A stretch of 64,000 nucleotides of DNA, taken from Mytilus edulis. Lineage: Eukaryota > Mollusca > Bivalvia > Mytilida > Mytilidae. The stretch lies in contig NC_092350.1 of NCBI RefSeq assembly GCF_963676685.1, forward strand, positions 45,863,705 through 45,927,704. Reading direction: 5' to 3'. Below are positions 1 to 12,227 of this stretch, piece after piece; the first letter of the stretch is position 1, and each line of letters begins with the position of its first letter. Below the pieces are notes generated by a model. It was given only the letters and a program-made list of their open reading frames with translations. It did no database searches and was not told the DNA's origin. The translations under genes and the position numbers were made by a program.

Positions 1-357
1 AATTCTACTCCATACATTTTTCTTAAAAAAAACTATATGTTGTTTTTACATTAATTTCTGTTTTAATGATATAAAATAATCATATGGTCACCGACTTCTT
101 TTTTTTGTCTAATCATCAATTTGTTACCTTGTTGGTAGTCAACGTCAACAATCAACGTTTTACGGTCTGTAACGCGATGACGTTACCATAATTTCGACGT
201 TTTGTGGGAGTTTTTCACAAAGAACACGACTGTGAATGATGTATACCGTAAAAACGAAGTCGGTGATCCTTCATGTATCTTTATTTTGCACCATTTAAAC
301 GGAAATGTATGTATCAACAACATATAGTTTTTAAGAAAAATCTATGGAGTACAATTA
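1..357. mobile_element. Foldback/MITE-like element, left end at window edge
   Basis: The first ~41 bases pair with positions ~317-357 as an inverted repeat of about 40 bp. The shared core reads TACTCCATA...TTTTTCTTAAAAA...ACTATATGTTG on one side and its complement on the other. A second inner inverted match is GTCACCGACTTC near 87 against GAAGTCGGTGA near 257. No open frame lies inside, so this is best read as a non-autonomous foldback element. The left flank is outside the window, so a target duplication cannot be tested. Confidence 0.6.
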
Positions 358-2500
358 GAGATTTGATGATTTTTAGACACATTTAAGAAGGTTTTTAGCC
401 GATTTATGTGCTTTCTGTACAAATGTTCACCCATGTTGAAAGAATTTAATCAGTAATATATCAAATGATAAATGAGATAAATGCATAATTATTTTGACTT
501 TCAGTTGAAGTTCATCGACCCAAAGTTATGCAAAGTTATACTGAAATCTGTAACATAGTCCATTTATTTTACTGTAACTTGACCTTAACATTTAACTTCA
601 ACAGGTAGGTGTCGGTATCTCAAAAAAGGGGGATAATAACTTGTATACCAATGGGAGATAAACAAAGACAATATATCAAAAAAACTTGCGACCTATAAGG
701 ATACAACCATTTAACATTAAACTTCAATATATTAGGGGCACGGGAGGGTTGGTATGTTTAAAAAAAAAAAATTTGCAATAAAAAAGTGTTTAAAAAAAAG
801 AAAACATATGCCCCAGTCAATAAAAGGGTAGAACACGGTCGAGTTCTTAAATATTTTTCTTTCAAATCAAAGAAAGTTGCATAAGTCATGTATAATATTT
901 AAATAGTAAAAAGTCAATCATAAACAAAAGTGAGAGCATATATTCTTGAATTTAACTCCCTGGTATATAAGAAAATAGAAATAGAACTGACTTTAAATAT
1001 TGATTTGGTTTTATTTGGTATTCTCACAAAACCCCATAAAAATGAAATAAGAAACTTAACAATTCTACATTTCTAGATGCACAAATTCATTGTAACGAAC
1101 CAATATTATAGCACTAAAAATCATCTCAAAGAAAAAACTGCTGGAACCCTGGGACTAATTTAGTATCATGAAAACGAAGATAAAGAAAAGACACCATATG
1201 TATTATATTTATTCTATATCCAAAAAAACCTTTGTTTTGCTTCAAGAGAGATTCTTCAGACATGTGTAATATTTTAAATAGTAAATATGCAAATCCTAAA
1301 TTATAGTGATAACAAAATATTCCTCAATTCTCAATACAGTTGGAATATTATCCATATAATATTGGCTTTTTATATCACCAAGATTTTTAAAATGAAAGGG
1401 TATCAATACAGAAAAATAAATCGAATTTTAGGCAAAAAACGAACCTCTTCTTAAAATAACCGCTGATTAATCAAATAAGTGTATTTTTGGGTGATTTTGA
1501 CTTCTCCAGTGTCACACAAACAAAGATAAACAAAAGACACCATATTTATAATATTTATTTTATATCCAACTAGCCTTTGGTTTGCAATCATATTCTGTAA
1601 TGTACCAAAGAATTTCAGTTAATATATTATAATTATTATGCATAAAATGTGTAAAACTCAACAGTATGCTCATCTGCAAAAAAAAAAATTATTAAAAATA
1701 AAACATTTAGGAAAATCAATCGAACAAAATTGTGGTATTTTTTTCTAGTCTATGTTAATAACAAAGTCAAACGACTTTAAATTACGATTTTTAACAAAAA
1801 ATAACAATAGATTTGCAAAACAATTCTTGCAGCCAGAGAGTGTAAATGCTTAGTTTACGGTACAATAAAAATTAAAGAATGTTATACAGTAATTGGTAGC
1901 ATATTGTGGTGATATATACAGTGTAGTCATTGAAATGAGAATTCTGGGGAGTCCTGTTGATCTACATGTACTCATGAAAATGCTATTCCTATTATTCCAA
2001 TTTTGCAGCTATTTCAACACTGTTGGTGATCTACTCTCTACGTATCTTCCCCATGCTCGATACTTAGATTAAAAATATGTTTTTTTTTATCGTACTTCGC
2101 CTTAAAGTACACCGAAATGATATATTAATCAACAAATTTCATCTTTTTTTATCAACATTACATTTGACGATGTTTCAGTAGACAGTTGGATTCACCTTGT
2201 GTACTAATTGTGCAACCTAACCGACCGACTTTAAGTTCGTTAAAACATTGAAAACAACACGTTAAATAATTTCTTGCGTCCGAAGCGCTTTTCTGTTTTT
2301 ACCTTCATCATGAACGCTCAAAGCCAAACATTTGAAATCCGAAAATGTATAAGTACCAAAACCTTTGAAGAGCTATATGTCAAAAACACCGAACATAAAT
2401 AGCCAAATCCATCTAAAGTCAACTTTACCTGACGTTGAAACCTTAGTTTTCTAATAATTTCAAAATTTATAAACCGACAATTTTAGTAAAGTTTGTTAAA
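358..2500. other. Gene-free AT-rich stretch
   Basis: No open frame with protein-like composition, no RNA gene and no clear repeat boundary was seen. The stretch has many A and T runs and no sign of selection on codons on either strand. Confidence 0.5.
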
Positions 2501-2502
2501 TC

Positions 2503-2600
2503 ATGTCAGTACCTACGTACTGACTACTGAACTGATGATACCCTCGGGGACTGCTAGTCCATCAGCAGAGGTATCGATCCAGTTGTGTAAAATTTGAAAA
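2503..2600 (-). repeat. Old copy of part of the 355 bp retrozyme unit
   Basis: Read on the minus strand, this matches the structured middle part of the 355 bp unit (unit-1 positions ~41511-41595). It contains the ACCCTCGGGGAC block and a perfect 8 bp hairpin, GTCAGTAC (2505-2512), loop CTAC, GTACTGAC (2517-2524). The equivalent hairpin in the array is GTCAGCAC/GTGTTGAC. The ribozyme part is not present here. Confidence 0.55.
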
Positions 2601-3345
2601 CATTATAGTACTTTCAGAAACATCATTCTTAAAAACAATTTTAGTGATTGTTTGCATCTGATTTGTCACAGTGAAATTGAGGTTTAGGCTTACTGAAACT
2701 AGTAAGTCGGCTTTTAAATTTTACTTGACATTGAAACAGTCGAATGAACAATAATCTGTGACCAACGTATTAATTTCAGTTTTTAAATTTTAATTTGGCA
2801 ATGTTTCCTTCCCAGCCGTTTATACCCTCTGTTCCATTGAATATATAGTAACTAATACGCTACGTTTATGCATATTCACGTCCCTACGAACCTTAAAAAA
2901 CTGTTTTAGCACACAATTGGTTTTTGTCAAGCAAAAAATGCAGAAGACTAAAAAACTTATCGAACTTCAATAAATAATAATAAATTTATATCTACTCTTT
3001 TAAAGGTACACGAAGGATTTTCTAACTTGTATTTAAAAATCTTGGTGATATAAAAAGACATGTTTTAGTTGGTTTTAAGTCTCTTATGTCTGATTTTATT
3101 TTTAATTATTTATTGTTTATTGCGTCTATTCTCAAATCGTACTTTGGTATTCATTTGACCTGTGGATACAATTTGTAATGTATATTGATATTTACAATTT
3201 GTTTTGTAATATGCATTTCCGTACTCCATTGTTTATCTTACTAAAAAAATATTTTATCTACATGCGTACGTTATTTTCTTTGGAGGCATTTTGTTCCAGG
3301 TTATGGTTGTCATTTTGATATAATGGTTTTACATTTTATCCCTCG
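2601..3345. other. No gene seen
   Basis: AT-rich sequence without a supportable open frame or a repeat I recognise. Confidence 0.45.
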
Positions 3346-3349
3346 TTTT

Positions 3350-4060
3350 ATTAACTCACCTGGACTGAACGGCCAAGTCTGCCACCCAACATGGCTTACA
3401 GGGCTTAAAAAAGAACATAGTCACGATAGTGGTGACATGCATTTTTCATATCTCTGAAAATACAGCATTTAGATAAGTCTGACTTTGGGGTTAACATGTT
3501 CATCAGGTTAGGATACATCAGCTCTGAAATTTCCAGACGAATCAAAAAACCCGTTGTAAGGTTGTATAACCGTCAATTGACCCCCTAACGAATTATTGCC
3601 CTTAAGACATGAAGTACATTTTTAACAAAGTTCGTAAATTTTGTAATCTTTTGCAAAAATCGTTTTCTCTGAAACTGCAAAGACAAACTCAACCAGTTAA
3701 TAAAAGTATTTAGTTATAAAGATTTGTCCGATGGCTCCTACCTACCAAACAACATGGATGTCATAGTTTAAATAGAACATAGGATGAAAAATGCAAGTTG
3801 TGTAAACATAAACATATAGTTAATGCTAATTTACATAATTAACAGCGCCGGGTGATGTCTTATATCCTGTTTTATAAGGATGGGTTAAATTAAAATTGTG
3901 TCTATTATCTTGAAACCTGCTCTGTAGAAAAACTCAAACAGGAGCTAAATGTTCACTAGCACAGATTTACCTACTGTCTCGTCAAAACAAGTCAAATGAC
4001 TTCTTATATGAATTATTGCACTTAAATGACAACTTTTATTAGTGTTTCTTTTTATTTTTG
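3350..4060 (+). repeat. Diverged dispersed repeat, two tandem units
   Basis: This is related to the better preserved copy at 29557-30620. Shared landmarks are CTCACCTGGACTGAACGG, ACCAAGATGG-like 'CCCAACATGG', ATAGAACATA-like blocks, a 'GACGAATC' block before 'CCCGTTG', and 'TTGACCCCC...ATTATTGCCC'. A second weaker unit begins near 3655 (TTTTCTCTGAAACTGC). It holds no coding capacity. Confidence 0.5.
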
Positions 4061-4849
4061 CATCTCATTTTGGAAACAGTTACAGATATTTGGGAACTTT
4101 TAAAAATAAACAGAATTGATGAATTCAACAAAATCTCCAAATAAGACAATTTTTTATTGAGTTATTGTTCTTTTATGAAGACTTCTGGCTGACATATTAA
4201 AAAGTATAATAGATAGAAAGAAACTGAAACAGGAACAAATGAGCATCAAGGCAAGCTCTACAAATTTATTAATATGGAAATGTCAACAGAGTATTTTTTT
4301 AATGTTTTATCCGTTGAATTGTGTCTAAAAATGGAAGTGTTCTGTTGAACTTTTTTGCCTTTGTAGATATTCATTTGATGTTGGACCTTTATATATTTAG
4401 GTTACAGTTCATTTTGATATTTTACATTTAATAGTTGTTTACTTTACTTTACACTTAAATAAAAAAAAAATACAAGTTTAAGATAAATGTGTGTTTTAAC
4501 CTTGAAAACTTAAAATGATAAATAGTTTGAAAGCAATTAAAATTAAAACGATGGATAAGATTTTGATCAACACAGATGCCTTTTGAAAAATATAATTGTT
4601 GCATTGTTATACATCTTTTATGTCAAACAAAATATCAGCTGAGCAACACAGTCTTCTTTGAGCCTTTAGATAATTTTGTATTTACATTTTGTCATAGAGC
4701 AAGATTATTCGTTCAGTGAATGCATTGTTTTTTTTATCAATTTGTCTTTAATATGATTTAAGCCATTTCAATTGATATTGTACTGTGTGTCTTTCTATGG
4801 TGTGATGTTAAACTATTGATTCATGTTTGGTGAATGTTGGTGTATATTC
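4061..4849. other. No gene seen
   Basis: AT-rich, no open frame of protein-like composition, no recognised repeat. Confidence 0.45.
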
Positions 4850-5150
4850 AACGTTTAAACCAGCTACATGTGTTTGTACCTGTCCTAAGTCAAGTACCTG
4901 ATGTTCAGTGGTTGTCTTTGTAGATGTTATTTTCGTGTTTTTGTATTTGTTTCATACAAGAATGGGCTCTGTGTTTGAATGGGTTTACACTAGTCAAATA
5001 AGCGCTTATTATTGCTTGCTGTTCGTAGTGAGCCAATGCTCCATGTTGATGGCCGTACTTTGACTTATAAGTATCCTACAAGTTGTGACATGGATAGAGA
5101 GTTGTCTCACACCACATTTTCTTATATCTATATAGTTTACTTGTACAACA
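4850..5150 (+). repeat. Dispersed mussel-type repeat copy
   Basis: It shares a block order with copies at 20280-20560 and 34549-34880: CTGTCCTAAGTCA, TTCAGTGGTTGTC, GGCCGTACTTTGAC, GAGAGTTGTCTCA, then a TATATCTATA tail. Small open frames running through it (for example from 5012) are by-products of the repeat. Confidence 0.6.
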
Positions 5151-6114
5151 TAATTATGTGTAAGTATCCACCAGAGGAAGTTTTAAATACAATTATTTTA
5201 AACAAAGACGGGGATTATCCGCAAATGTTATATACTTTAAATGTTCTATCTGCAACTTAGGAACCGTATTAAACCGAAAAGATTAAAGGCACGTGATTCA
5301 GTTCATATGAATATAGTATATGTGAATTTTGCATTTGAATAGAAAACTAATTTTAGCATGCATTCATCTTTTAATTTCTATTAGGAAAAACGTTTTTTTT
5401 TTAAGACAGTGCAACATTTTTATTTGCATAAATAACAGATCAGCTCACAGTTAATCACGGTGCATAAGTATTCTACCAAACAACAATATGTCAATAATCT
5501 ATTGAGAGATATTGACGATTAAGTCTCATATCACATTACGAACAGGATATTTGGTCAAATTAAAACATCTGACATTCAATAAAAGGAAATAAGTAGTCCT
5601 CTTTGATTGTGATTGTAGTTTTAGTTACGGGAGGAAGAGTTAATAGGCAATGGATATGAGCATAGATTGGGTGAGACCTTTTGTTTTCTTAAACATGTAT
5701 ATTGGTCAATAAAATTTCTTTAGTTTTATTTAATTCTAAAATAGTTTTGTTCTAAAAATCAATTTCTAAGAAGTTTATCTCGTACAAATGTTTCTATTGT
5801 TCGTTATGGGAATATATCCACCAAATAATGTATTTTGCAATATATAAAACATCAACATTCTTTATTAACATGCTCATTAAATCATCACACCATTAATTAA
5901 TTTTCAAAAGTATTGTAAGGCCAAATTCATTGGTGGCAAACAGATAATTAATCGCATTGACGATAGTCTGTTTCGTAAATTCTGGTTTTTCTTTTTTCTT
6001 ACATGACGTATTCGACGTAAATAAACTCATCATAGATACCAGGACTAAATTAAGTGTTGTTATTAATATTACCAAATCATGTGAAAGTTTACATAGTTAT
6101 CCATAATAACATGT
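5151..6114. other. No clear gene
   Basis: A 60-codon minus-strand frame at 5893-6075 has a lysine-rich middle and could be the end of the Ig/CARD gene to its right, but nothing in it identifies a domain. The rest holds no recognisable feature. Confidence 0.35.
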
Positions 6115-6240
6115 CAGTATTATAAATAATGGTATGAGTGCCAATGCGACAACTCTCCGTCCAATTTTCAAAGTATAATAACTTATAAAAAGTAGACAAC
6201 TATAGGTGAAAGTAAATTGAGTTAAAGACGGCCAATAGCT
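6115..6240 (-). repeat. Fragment of dispersed repeat, reverse orientation
   Basis: The block GGTATGAGTGCCAATGCGAC, a short gap and 'CGGCCAATAGC' match the same repeat family seen in reverse at 10428-10735. Confidence 0.5.
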
Positions 6241-6298
6241 CAGTTTAATTTACTTTTCCTTACCTTAAAATAATGGTACTTTGATTTCCCTATATTAC

Positions 6299-6574
6299 CT
6301 TTAACTTTCAGTTCACAGGTCGTTTCTACTGATCCACATTTGCAGCTATACTTCCCAATGTCACTTCCTTTTAGCTGTAAAATTGTGATAGAATGCCTGC
6401 CAGTATGATTGAAATTTCTGATAACAACATTTGTGTCATCTTCCACTTTCTTCTTGTCTTTAAGCCATTTTGCAACATACTTTTTATCAAGCTCACACTC
6501 AAGGACTACTGTACCTCCTAGTTCAGCAAATTTTTTGTCAGGTAATGGTTGCCTAAAAGCCGCTTCTGGAGGTT
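6299..6574 (-). CDS. Exon encoding one immunoglobulin (I-set-like) domain
   Basis: A 276 nt exon (92 codons) is bounded on the minus strand by a TTATTAACAG acceptor (ends 6575) and an AAAG|GTAATA donor (intron from 6298). Both borders are phase 1, the usual arrangement for a single Ig-domain exon that can be shuffled. The translation has the Ig landmarks in order: a GGTVVLECEL strand with the first Cys, AKWLKD with the core Trp, and SDIGKYSCKC with the Asp/Tyr/Cys corner, then a terminal strand CELKVKG. I-set Ig domains occur in muscle giants, adhesion proteins and receptors; which one this is cannot be told from one exon. A CARD-like exon lies 1.1 kb upstream on the same strand and may belong to the same gene. 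No signal peptide or membrane segment is visible. Confidence 0.75.
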
Positions 6575-6619
6575 CTGTTAATAAATCATAATAATGATAT
6601 AACCAACCAACCGCATGCA

Positions 6620-7690
6620 TGTATAATACACAGACTGATCGGTGTTTGACTGTCTAGCAATACCGAAGTGGTATGAGGTGGTATGAAAGAGAGAATTAAA
6701 CATAATAGAATTTTTTCATTCTTTTCCAAAACGTACTATATTTTGCGATATGTTCAAACAAATTATATTAAAAACAATAAAGCCTAGCCATGGAACATGC
6801 GAATCAACGAAAATTTTTGCATAGCTATGAAATCACGAGAAATTCTTAAATAGCAATAGACAAACACTATATATTTGTATAGGCATTATGCAGTTGATTA
6901 AATCGTACAGTCTCTGTGTGTAGCCATGAACTATATTATTGTATAAGAATGTTTTTTTTTGTGGATCGAATTAGTCAATCAAAAGATTTACCTTTGTGTC
7001 ACTTTCCATGTTAGCATTCATTTCCTTTAAATAACCGAACAAACACAATTCATGGGTAGTCATCTCTTGTTAAGGGGTTAAATTAAAGTTACTATGAAAA
7101 TTGGATGACTATGACATTCTTTGACCTTTAGTTAGGTAAAATATTCACTATTATGTAAAAGTTTCAAGATACATGTTATGTATATAACTTAATATTTGCA
7201 TTTGACATTAAATTCCATTTTAGACATTTGCCGCAACGTTTGTTGATGAGCAGCTATGGACATAATGAAAATCAAGCACATTAAAACAAATACCAACAAT
7301 TAATAGGGATTCAAACTAATTTTTAGTATACCTTATTTTAATATCAAGCTTAAGACGAAGAAAGCCTCTGACGCAAAAAGGTGACAGCTGCTTTTTTTGA
7401 GCTGACGTGGACAGTAAATGATCAAAATTAAAACATACGACTGAAAGGTGTGTACCTATGTAGATAAATCAGAATAGTACACTTTATTTGGAATGTTTAC
7501 TTTCTAAAGTGCAGGGGAGAGTGATTAAATTCAAAACTACAGCTGTCTCAAACTAATACGCATTAATATGAAAGGAGTGCAATAAGCAAAACCGGAGAAT
7601 GTTGTAGCATGTACATATATTTAATTTAAAGACAGACAGATATCACACATAAATAAAATTCAAAAAGTAATGCGTTATAAGACATAATAC
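6620..7690. other. Probable intron or intergenic sequence
   Basis: AT-rich sequence between the Ig exon and the CARD-like exon. No additional exon with clear splice borders was recognised. Confidence 0.4.
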
Positions 7691-7694
7691 TCAC

Positions 7695-7978
7695 TTTCAA
7701 CCAGGCTCGCAATTTCATCGTCAACCTCTCTCAGAGTTTTAATGAATTGTTCTTCGTTACAACTCTTCTCAACGATATCAAAAATTGACCGAAACGAGTC
7801 ATGATCATCATCTTTCTTAATTTTAACCATTTGCCAAGGTTTTATTAAATCATTTTTCTCAAGTAGGCTGAATAGTTGTTTCCTCTTGCCACTAAGGTTA
7901 GTTTTGATTTTCTGTTTATGCTCGTGAAAAATCCCTTTCACTCTTTCCATAACGAGTATAGAAAATAGCTGTTGGTCT
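7695..7978 (-). CDS. Exon encoding a CARD/death-fold-like domain
   Basis: On the minus strand an open frame of ~94 codons ends at a strong donor, GAAA|GTGAGT (intron from 7694). It probably begins after an AG at 7979-7980, though the upstream tract is not pyrimidine-rich, so the acceptor is the weaker border. The protein is charged and helical: a first helix with KIKTNLSGKRKQLFSLL, then 'EKNDLIKP', 'DSFRSIFDIVEK', and 'FIKTLREV..EIASLVE'. The spacing of hydrophobics, the NDLI turn after helix 2 and the length (~85 aa) fit a caspase-recruitment (CARD) or related death-fold domain. These domains bind like domains in apoptosis and innate immune adaptors. This is a pattern judgement, not a profile hit; a generic helical bundle is the alternative. 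Confidence 0.4.
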
Positions 7979-7979
7979 C

Positions 7980-10425
7980 TCAAATATTTGATTAAGTATG
8001 ATGATAATATTATGGAGACCCTTCGATGACATATTCATCTTATTTTTCATGCCTTTAATTACATTTCTGTTTACATTGAAATCCCTCCATTTATATTCAA
8101 ATAAAGATAATAGATAGTATATTAGCTGATCAAATCAGGTGCTGTCTGTTTTTTTCTTTTCTTAATTTTACTGGTTGATTAATTGTTGTTTTTCGTCTCG
8201 GACGCAGAGACAATCATATTGTGGTGACGAACATCTTACTGTAAGACATTGAAATTTCATGACATTAAACATGACATAGGGGTTTAGGAAAAGATGCAAG
8301 GAAGGAAGCAAACAAATTATGTCAATCTGAAAACAGCTTGGTAGGATATTTAGCACAGTGGCGGCCACGAATGTGGCTAATCTTAATCTTCACTGGAAAG
8401 GTATTTTATTTTCTACAGATGTTACATTAAATTAAGACTACATTCCTTCCGATCTTTTAGAAAATTGTAAAGTTAAAATAAATTTGTCACAATCAGAGCA
8501 GTGCAGTGTTTAGGTTTTACACCCTGGGATATTTTCGTCGAAAAGACATGCTACGGTTTTACTTGATTAAAAAACTAAGTGCAAATGGGATTTATATTAC
8601 AATTCGATATTTATATGATCTCACCTCCATGTTATAGATTTATGGTCGTTTTAAAACTTTTTACTTCCAGAAGGAGAACCTTTGCTACAGTGGCCTTTAA
8701 TGTGACTGAGTGGGATATATACTTGTATAAATAGGATTGGGGTTCCTCCTTATACTTGATACATACTATTGTTATTTTGGGTATGCTGGATGTACACATA
8801 TTGCTACCATTCTGCATGTGCATCGTCTGTTAAATTAACAGTATGTTTAGCACGACAACGAGTGCATTCTTCTTAAATACGATTTAAGAAAAAAAAATAA
8901 TAGTCTAAGTCATCAACATGCTGTAAGTATTTTTCGATCTGTATTAGTAAAATACATACAAATGTTGCATTTTGTCTTTTTTAGTGGATTACGCGTATGA
9001 GCATATTAAGTTATTTGAACATATAGAAACGATCGTTTGACAAAACAAAAAGAATATCCATAAGAGCGATAACTTTATCTGAAACGATAATTCGGTTTAA
9101 GTGTAATATTCAATCAAATTATGACCATATTTTGGATATATATTAGAAGCATTGAATTTCAATATTTCACCAAAGGGATTCCTTACATGTTGACCTAATT
9201 TAACATACATTTCACTTGATTTAAATTCCAGTAGTTTATGTAATTTCATTACTAGTTTGATATGAACATATACAGATATTCAGTACTCATCATATAAAAC
9301 CAAACAATGACGTCCACATTTTATTTAAAGTATTAAAACAGCATAATAGAAAGCCTTTCAAACTCAATAGAAGTACAATTCTATCACTACGCATTGAATG
9401 AAACAAAAAATATTTTAAACTGTTTAACAAAATAGGTATCTTCACAAATTCCTTTTAAATTCTTTTCAATTAGCCCGTTTATATACGAGAGATGTAAACG
9501 GTTTTGGCACATGTAAGTTTTACGGTAAGATCTACTCAAACAAATGCAGTTATTTTTTATTAAATCATAATAGCAGGGTACAAATACAACAAAATTAATC
9601 GATTTGGGTTAACAGATTAACTTTCAGTGTAAATACGTAATTTTTATTTGGTGAGTGCGAAGACACATGTAAATTGGGGACAAGTTCAACACAAAATCCT
9701 ACACACGGATATGACTTCTTTAGCCGAAAATGTATTTGAAATTGACATTAAGTTAAAAAGTATCTCCAAGAAGGGGTTTATGTACAGCGTATAAACCAAT
9801 AATTTACAATAATTAACATTGACATGATTGATATGCTGTGATACTTTCTTACACCGTGTATGTTTTCTACCGCGCTCACTGTTGTCATGTTTCAAACTTC
9901 AATGAACGAAGTCCATGAATAACTATTGAAATATTAAGTCATGATTTTCTTCACCACAACATACTAAAAACTTTTACAATATTTATTAATATACTAGTAT
10001 ACAAATACTGTGTTCAAATTGAACTGCAGCGATAGAAATCTTATCAAACGAGATATCACGTCAACGTTTGCATGTATGGAATGATTTTTATACAGGACCG
10101 TCGTACATTCAAATAGGATGCATTTTCAACGCATTAATCCTTCTGGTGAGTTTGCATACGTATTCTTAGCGCAGTAGTTAATTGAATATGGTTTTCCTTG
10201 TGCCAAGCTTGATTTTTTTTAAATTAAATATATATATGTGTATGGTTTGACTTAAAGAAATTATTGTGATCCGACAACATTATATATATATTTACTTATA
10301 TTTTGACATTGTAAATTATCATGCTTCCCTCGAACTGTACATATTTTTTCTGTAGCTTTAAACAACTACTAGTACTACAGGATTCTTTCGTTTGTCTCTT
10401 GTTTTTATCATATAGATGTAAGAAG
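7980..10425. other. Gene-free stretch
   Basis: Several short open frames occur on both strands, but none has protein-like composition or splice borders. No repeat family was recognised except isolated A/T runs. Confidence 0.45.
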
Positions 10426-10427
10426 AT

Positions 10428-10735
10428 TTGGTATGAATGCCAATGAGACAACTCACCATCCAAGTAACATTTTGAAGAAAAAGAACGGCCTTTGACACGA
10501 GCAGCAGTTATAAAGATTCCCAGAAATGACTAGTGTAAAACCATTCAAACAGGAAAACCAAGAGTATAATCTATATAAAAAACAAGTCGAGAAACGAGAA
10601 CCATATCAACAAACGACAACCACTGAACTCAGGTTCATGGCTTAGGACAGATGCAAATAAATTTAAACGCAGCGGGGTTAAACGTTTTTATAGTCGCCAA
10701 CCTTCATCCTACCCTGAAACAATAGTGTAAAGTCA
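10428..10735 (-). repeat. Dispersed mussel-type repeat, reverse orientation
   Basis: Landmarks are TGCCAATGAGACAACTC, 'AACGGCCTTTGAC', 'CAAACGACAACCACTGA', GGTTCATGGCTTAGGACAG, and 'GGGGTTAAACG'. The same order appears at 31865-32190. It lies just left of the large transposon. Confidence 0.65.
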
Positions 10736-11635
10736 CAACTAAGAAATACACTCATCATAGATACAAGGTTTGAAATTTTATATTTGGAGGACACACTATG
10801 AAATATCAATTGAAATGCATAAACTCAATTAAAAGATATTTTTACACAAACAAGTGAAGATACACACAACAATTGGAAATGATCTATGACACAATATATT
10901 TGTTTTGTTCTTCGAGCTTATTCGATATTTCGAGCCATTTCCACGTTTTCCTTTACAGTTGTTTCTTACGTTGTGTTGTCAAACTATTTTCCCGGGTACA
11001 AGGAGATTTGAACACCTAAAAACAGTTTAACCGCCACATTTTGTATGTTGCGGTCCAAAATCAGGTACCTTAAATTTAATGATGGAAATAATTGCTTTCT
11101 GATGAACAAATCTATCTAAATTTTGTCTGACGACAAATCTAATGGATAGGTGATGGACGCCAAGTAATTTTACTTTATTTAAGTAATAATTAATTCAAAT
11201 CATCCTCTTTGACCACTTTAACATTGGTAGGTATAATATTTGTCGATACTTTACTGGTGTAAAATATGGTTAAATATCATGCCTGCTTATGTCAAAATGA
11301 AAATATGAAACTATTTCGATGCTAAATTATAATAGAACAATTACGTTTTTTTATAGATCGAAGCGTATACTTTAGAAATGTTTGGCTCTTTCCGTTTCCT
11401 TCCCATTAAGTATGTAAATTTTGTTTTCATAATTAATCAGTTTAAAAACTAATATCAGTGTAAATGTATGTTGTTTGAAAAAATATTGGATAAAGGCTAT
11501 GTAAACATCTGTATGTAATATATATATTTCTTATTTTGTGTGAAATAGACAATGGCTTTGTTAGCAAAGTGTAATAACAATAAGAACGTCATAGTAATAT
11601 CGATGACAGATAATAAAGCCAAACACGATTTCAAC
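10736..11635. other. No gene seen; left flank of the large transposon
   Basis: No open frame or repeat of note. The last bases before the transposon (11626-11635) do not match the bases after its right end. Confidence 0.45.
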
Positions 11636-11669
11636 CAAAGGAGTAGGTCCGGTAAGGACCGGTTTTGGC
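11636..11669. repeat. Left terminal inverted repeat of the large transposon
   Basis: It begins CAAAGGAGTAGGTCCGG and ends near GGTTTTGGCC. It matches the inverted right end with several mismatches after the first 13 bases. Confidence 0.8.
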
Positions 11670-11801
11670 CTCAAATTTCAGGTTCATCTGACAAAAGATT
11701 TTGACCACTTTTTAAACACTTAAGTGTCTATTTTATTTGAATTAATTCGTTTATGTGAAATATTTTAACAGATTTAGTCATTAAAAACGATCCGATTCAA
11801 G

Positions 11802-12092
11802 CACAGGCACTTGTTTCTGTCAATGTTGGGTTTACTATCCATACCCGTACAAAAAAAACACAAGGTAGCTAACGGAAATTTTCAAAGTGTTCGCTTCAAC
11901 CAATTTTTTTTTAATTTCCCTAGACTTTTTCACGAATAAAATTACACCAGTCTGTCGGTAATTGATTTATCTTGACAATGAAACAACTTTCACGTACCTT
12001 GAGAATACCCCTCAAACAGTATAACACACTTGAGATGACAATTATTTACATTTTTCCAGACCATTGAATTTGTAAGTACTTAACTTCCGGTA
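11802..12092. repeat. Left long subterminal inverted arm
   Basis: About 291 bp that reappears inverted at 22510-22799 with only scattered differences, such as one extra T in the stretch TTATTTACATTTTTCC. The arm ends 135 bp before the helicase start codon, so it probably contributes to that gene's promoter. The near-identity contrasts with the more diverged outer 34 bp. Confidence 0.9.
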
Positions 12093-12227
12093 AATTTTCG
12101 GTTTTTAGGAGGTAAATGTAACTGTGGCATCTGATTGGTCAAGATTTTTCTGGTTTCCTGTTTTCTGTTTACAAGTTACCAGATCAAATACCAAAGCGAA
12201 AGTTGACATAAACACAGAAAGGTAAAC
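12093..12227 (+). promoter_or_regulatory. Probable promoter of the helicase gene
   Basis: This is the 135 bp between the inverted arm and the start codon. It holds an inverted CCAAT box (CTGATTGGTCA, core ATTGG at 12134-12138). No convincing TATA box is seen. The start codon context AAACATGAG has A at -3. Confidence 0.35.

Noticed and set aside
5012..5260. 82-codon plus-strand frame
   Set aside because: Lies mostly in a dispersed repeat with the same blocks seen in non-coding copies elsewhere.
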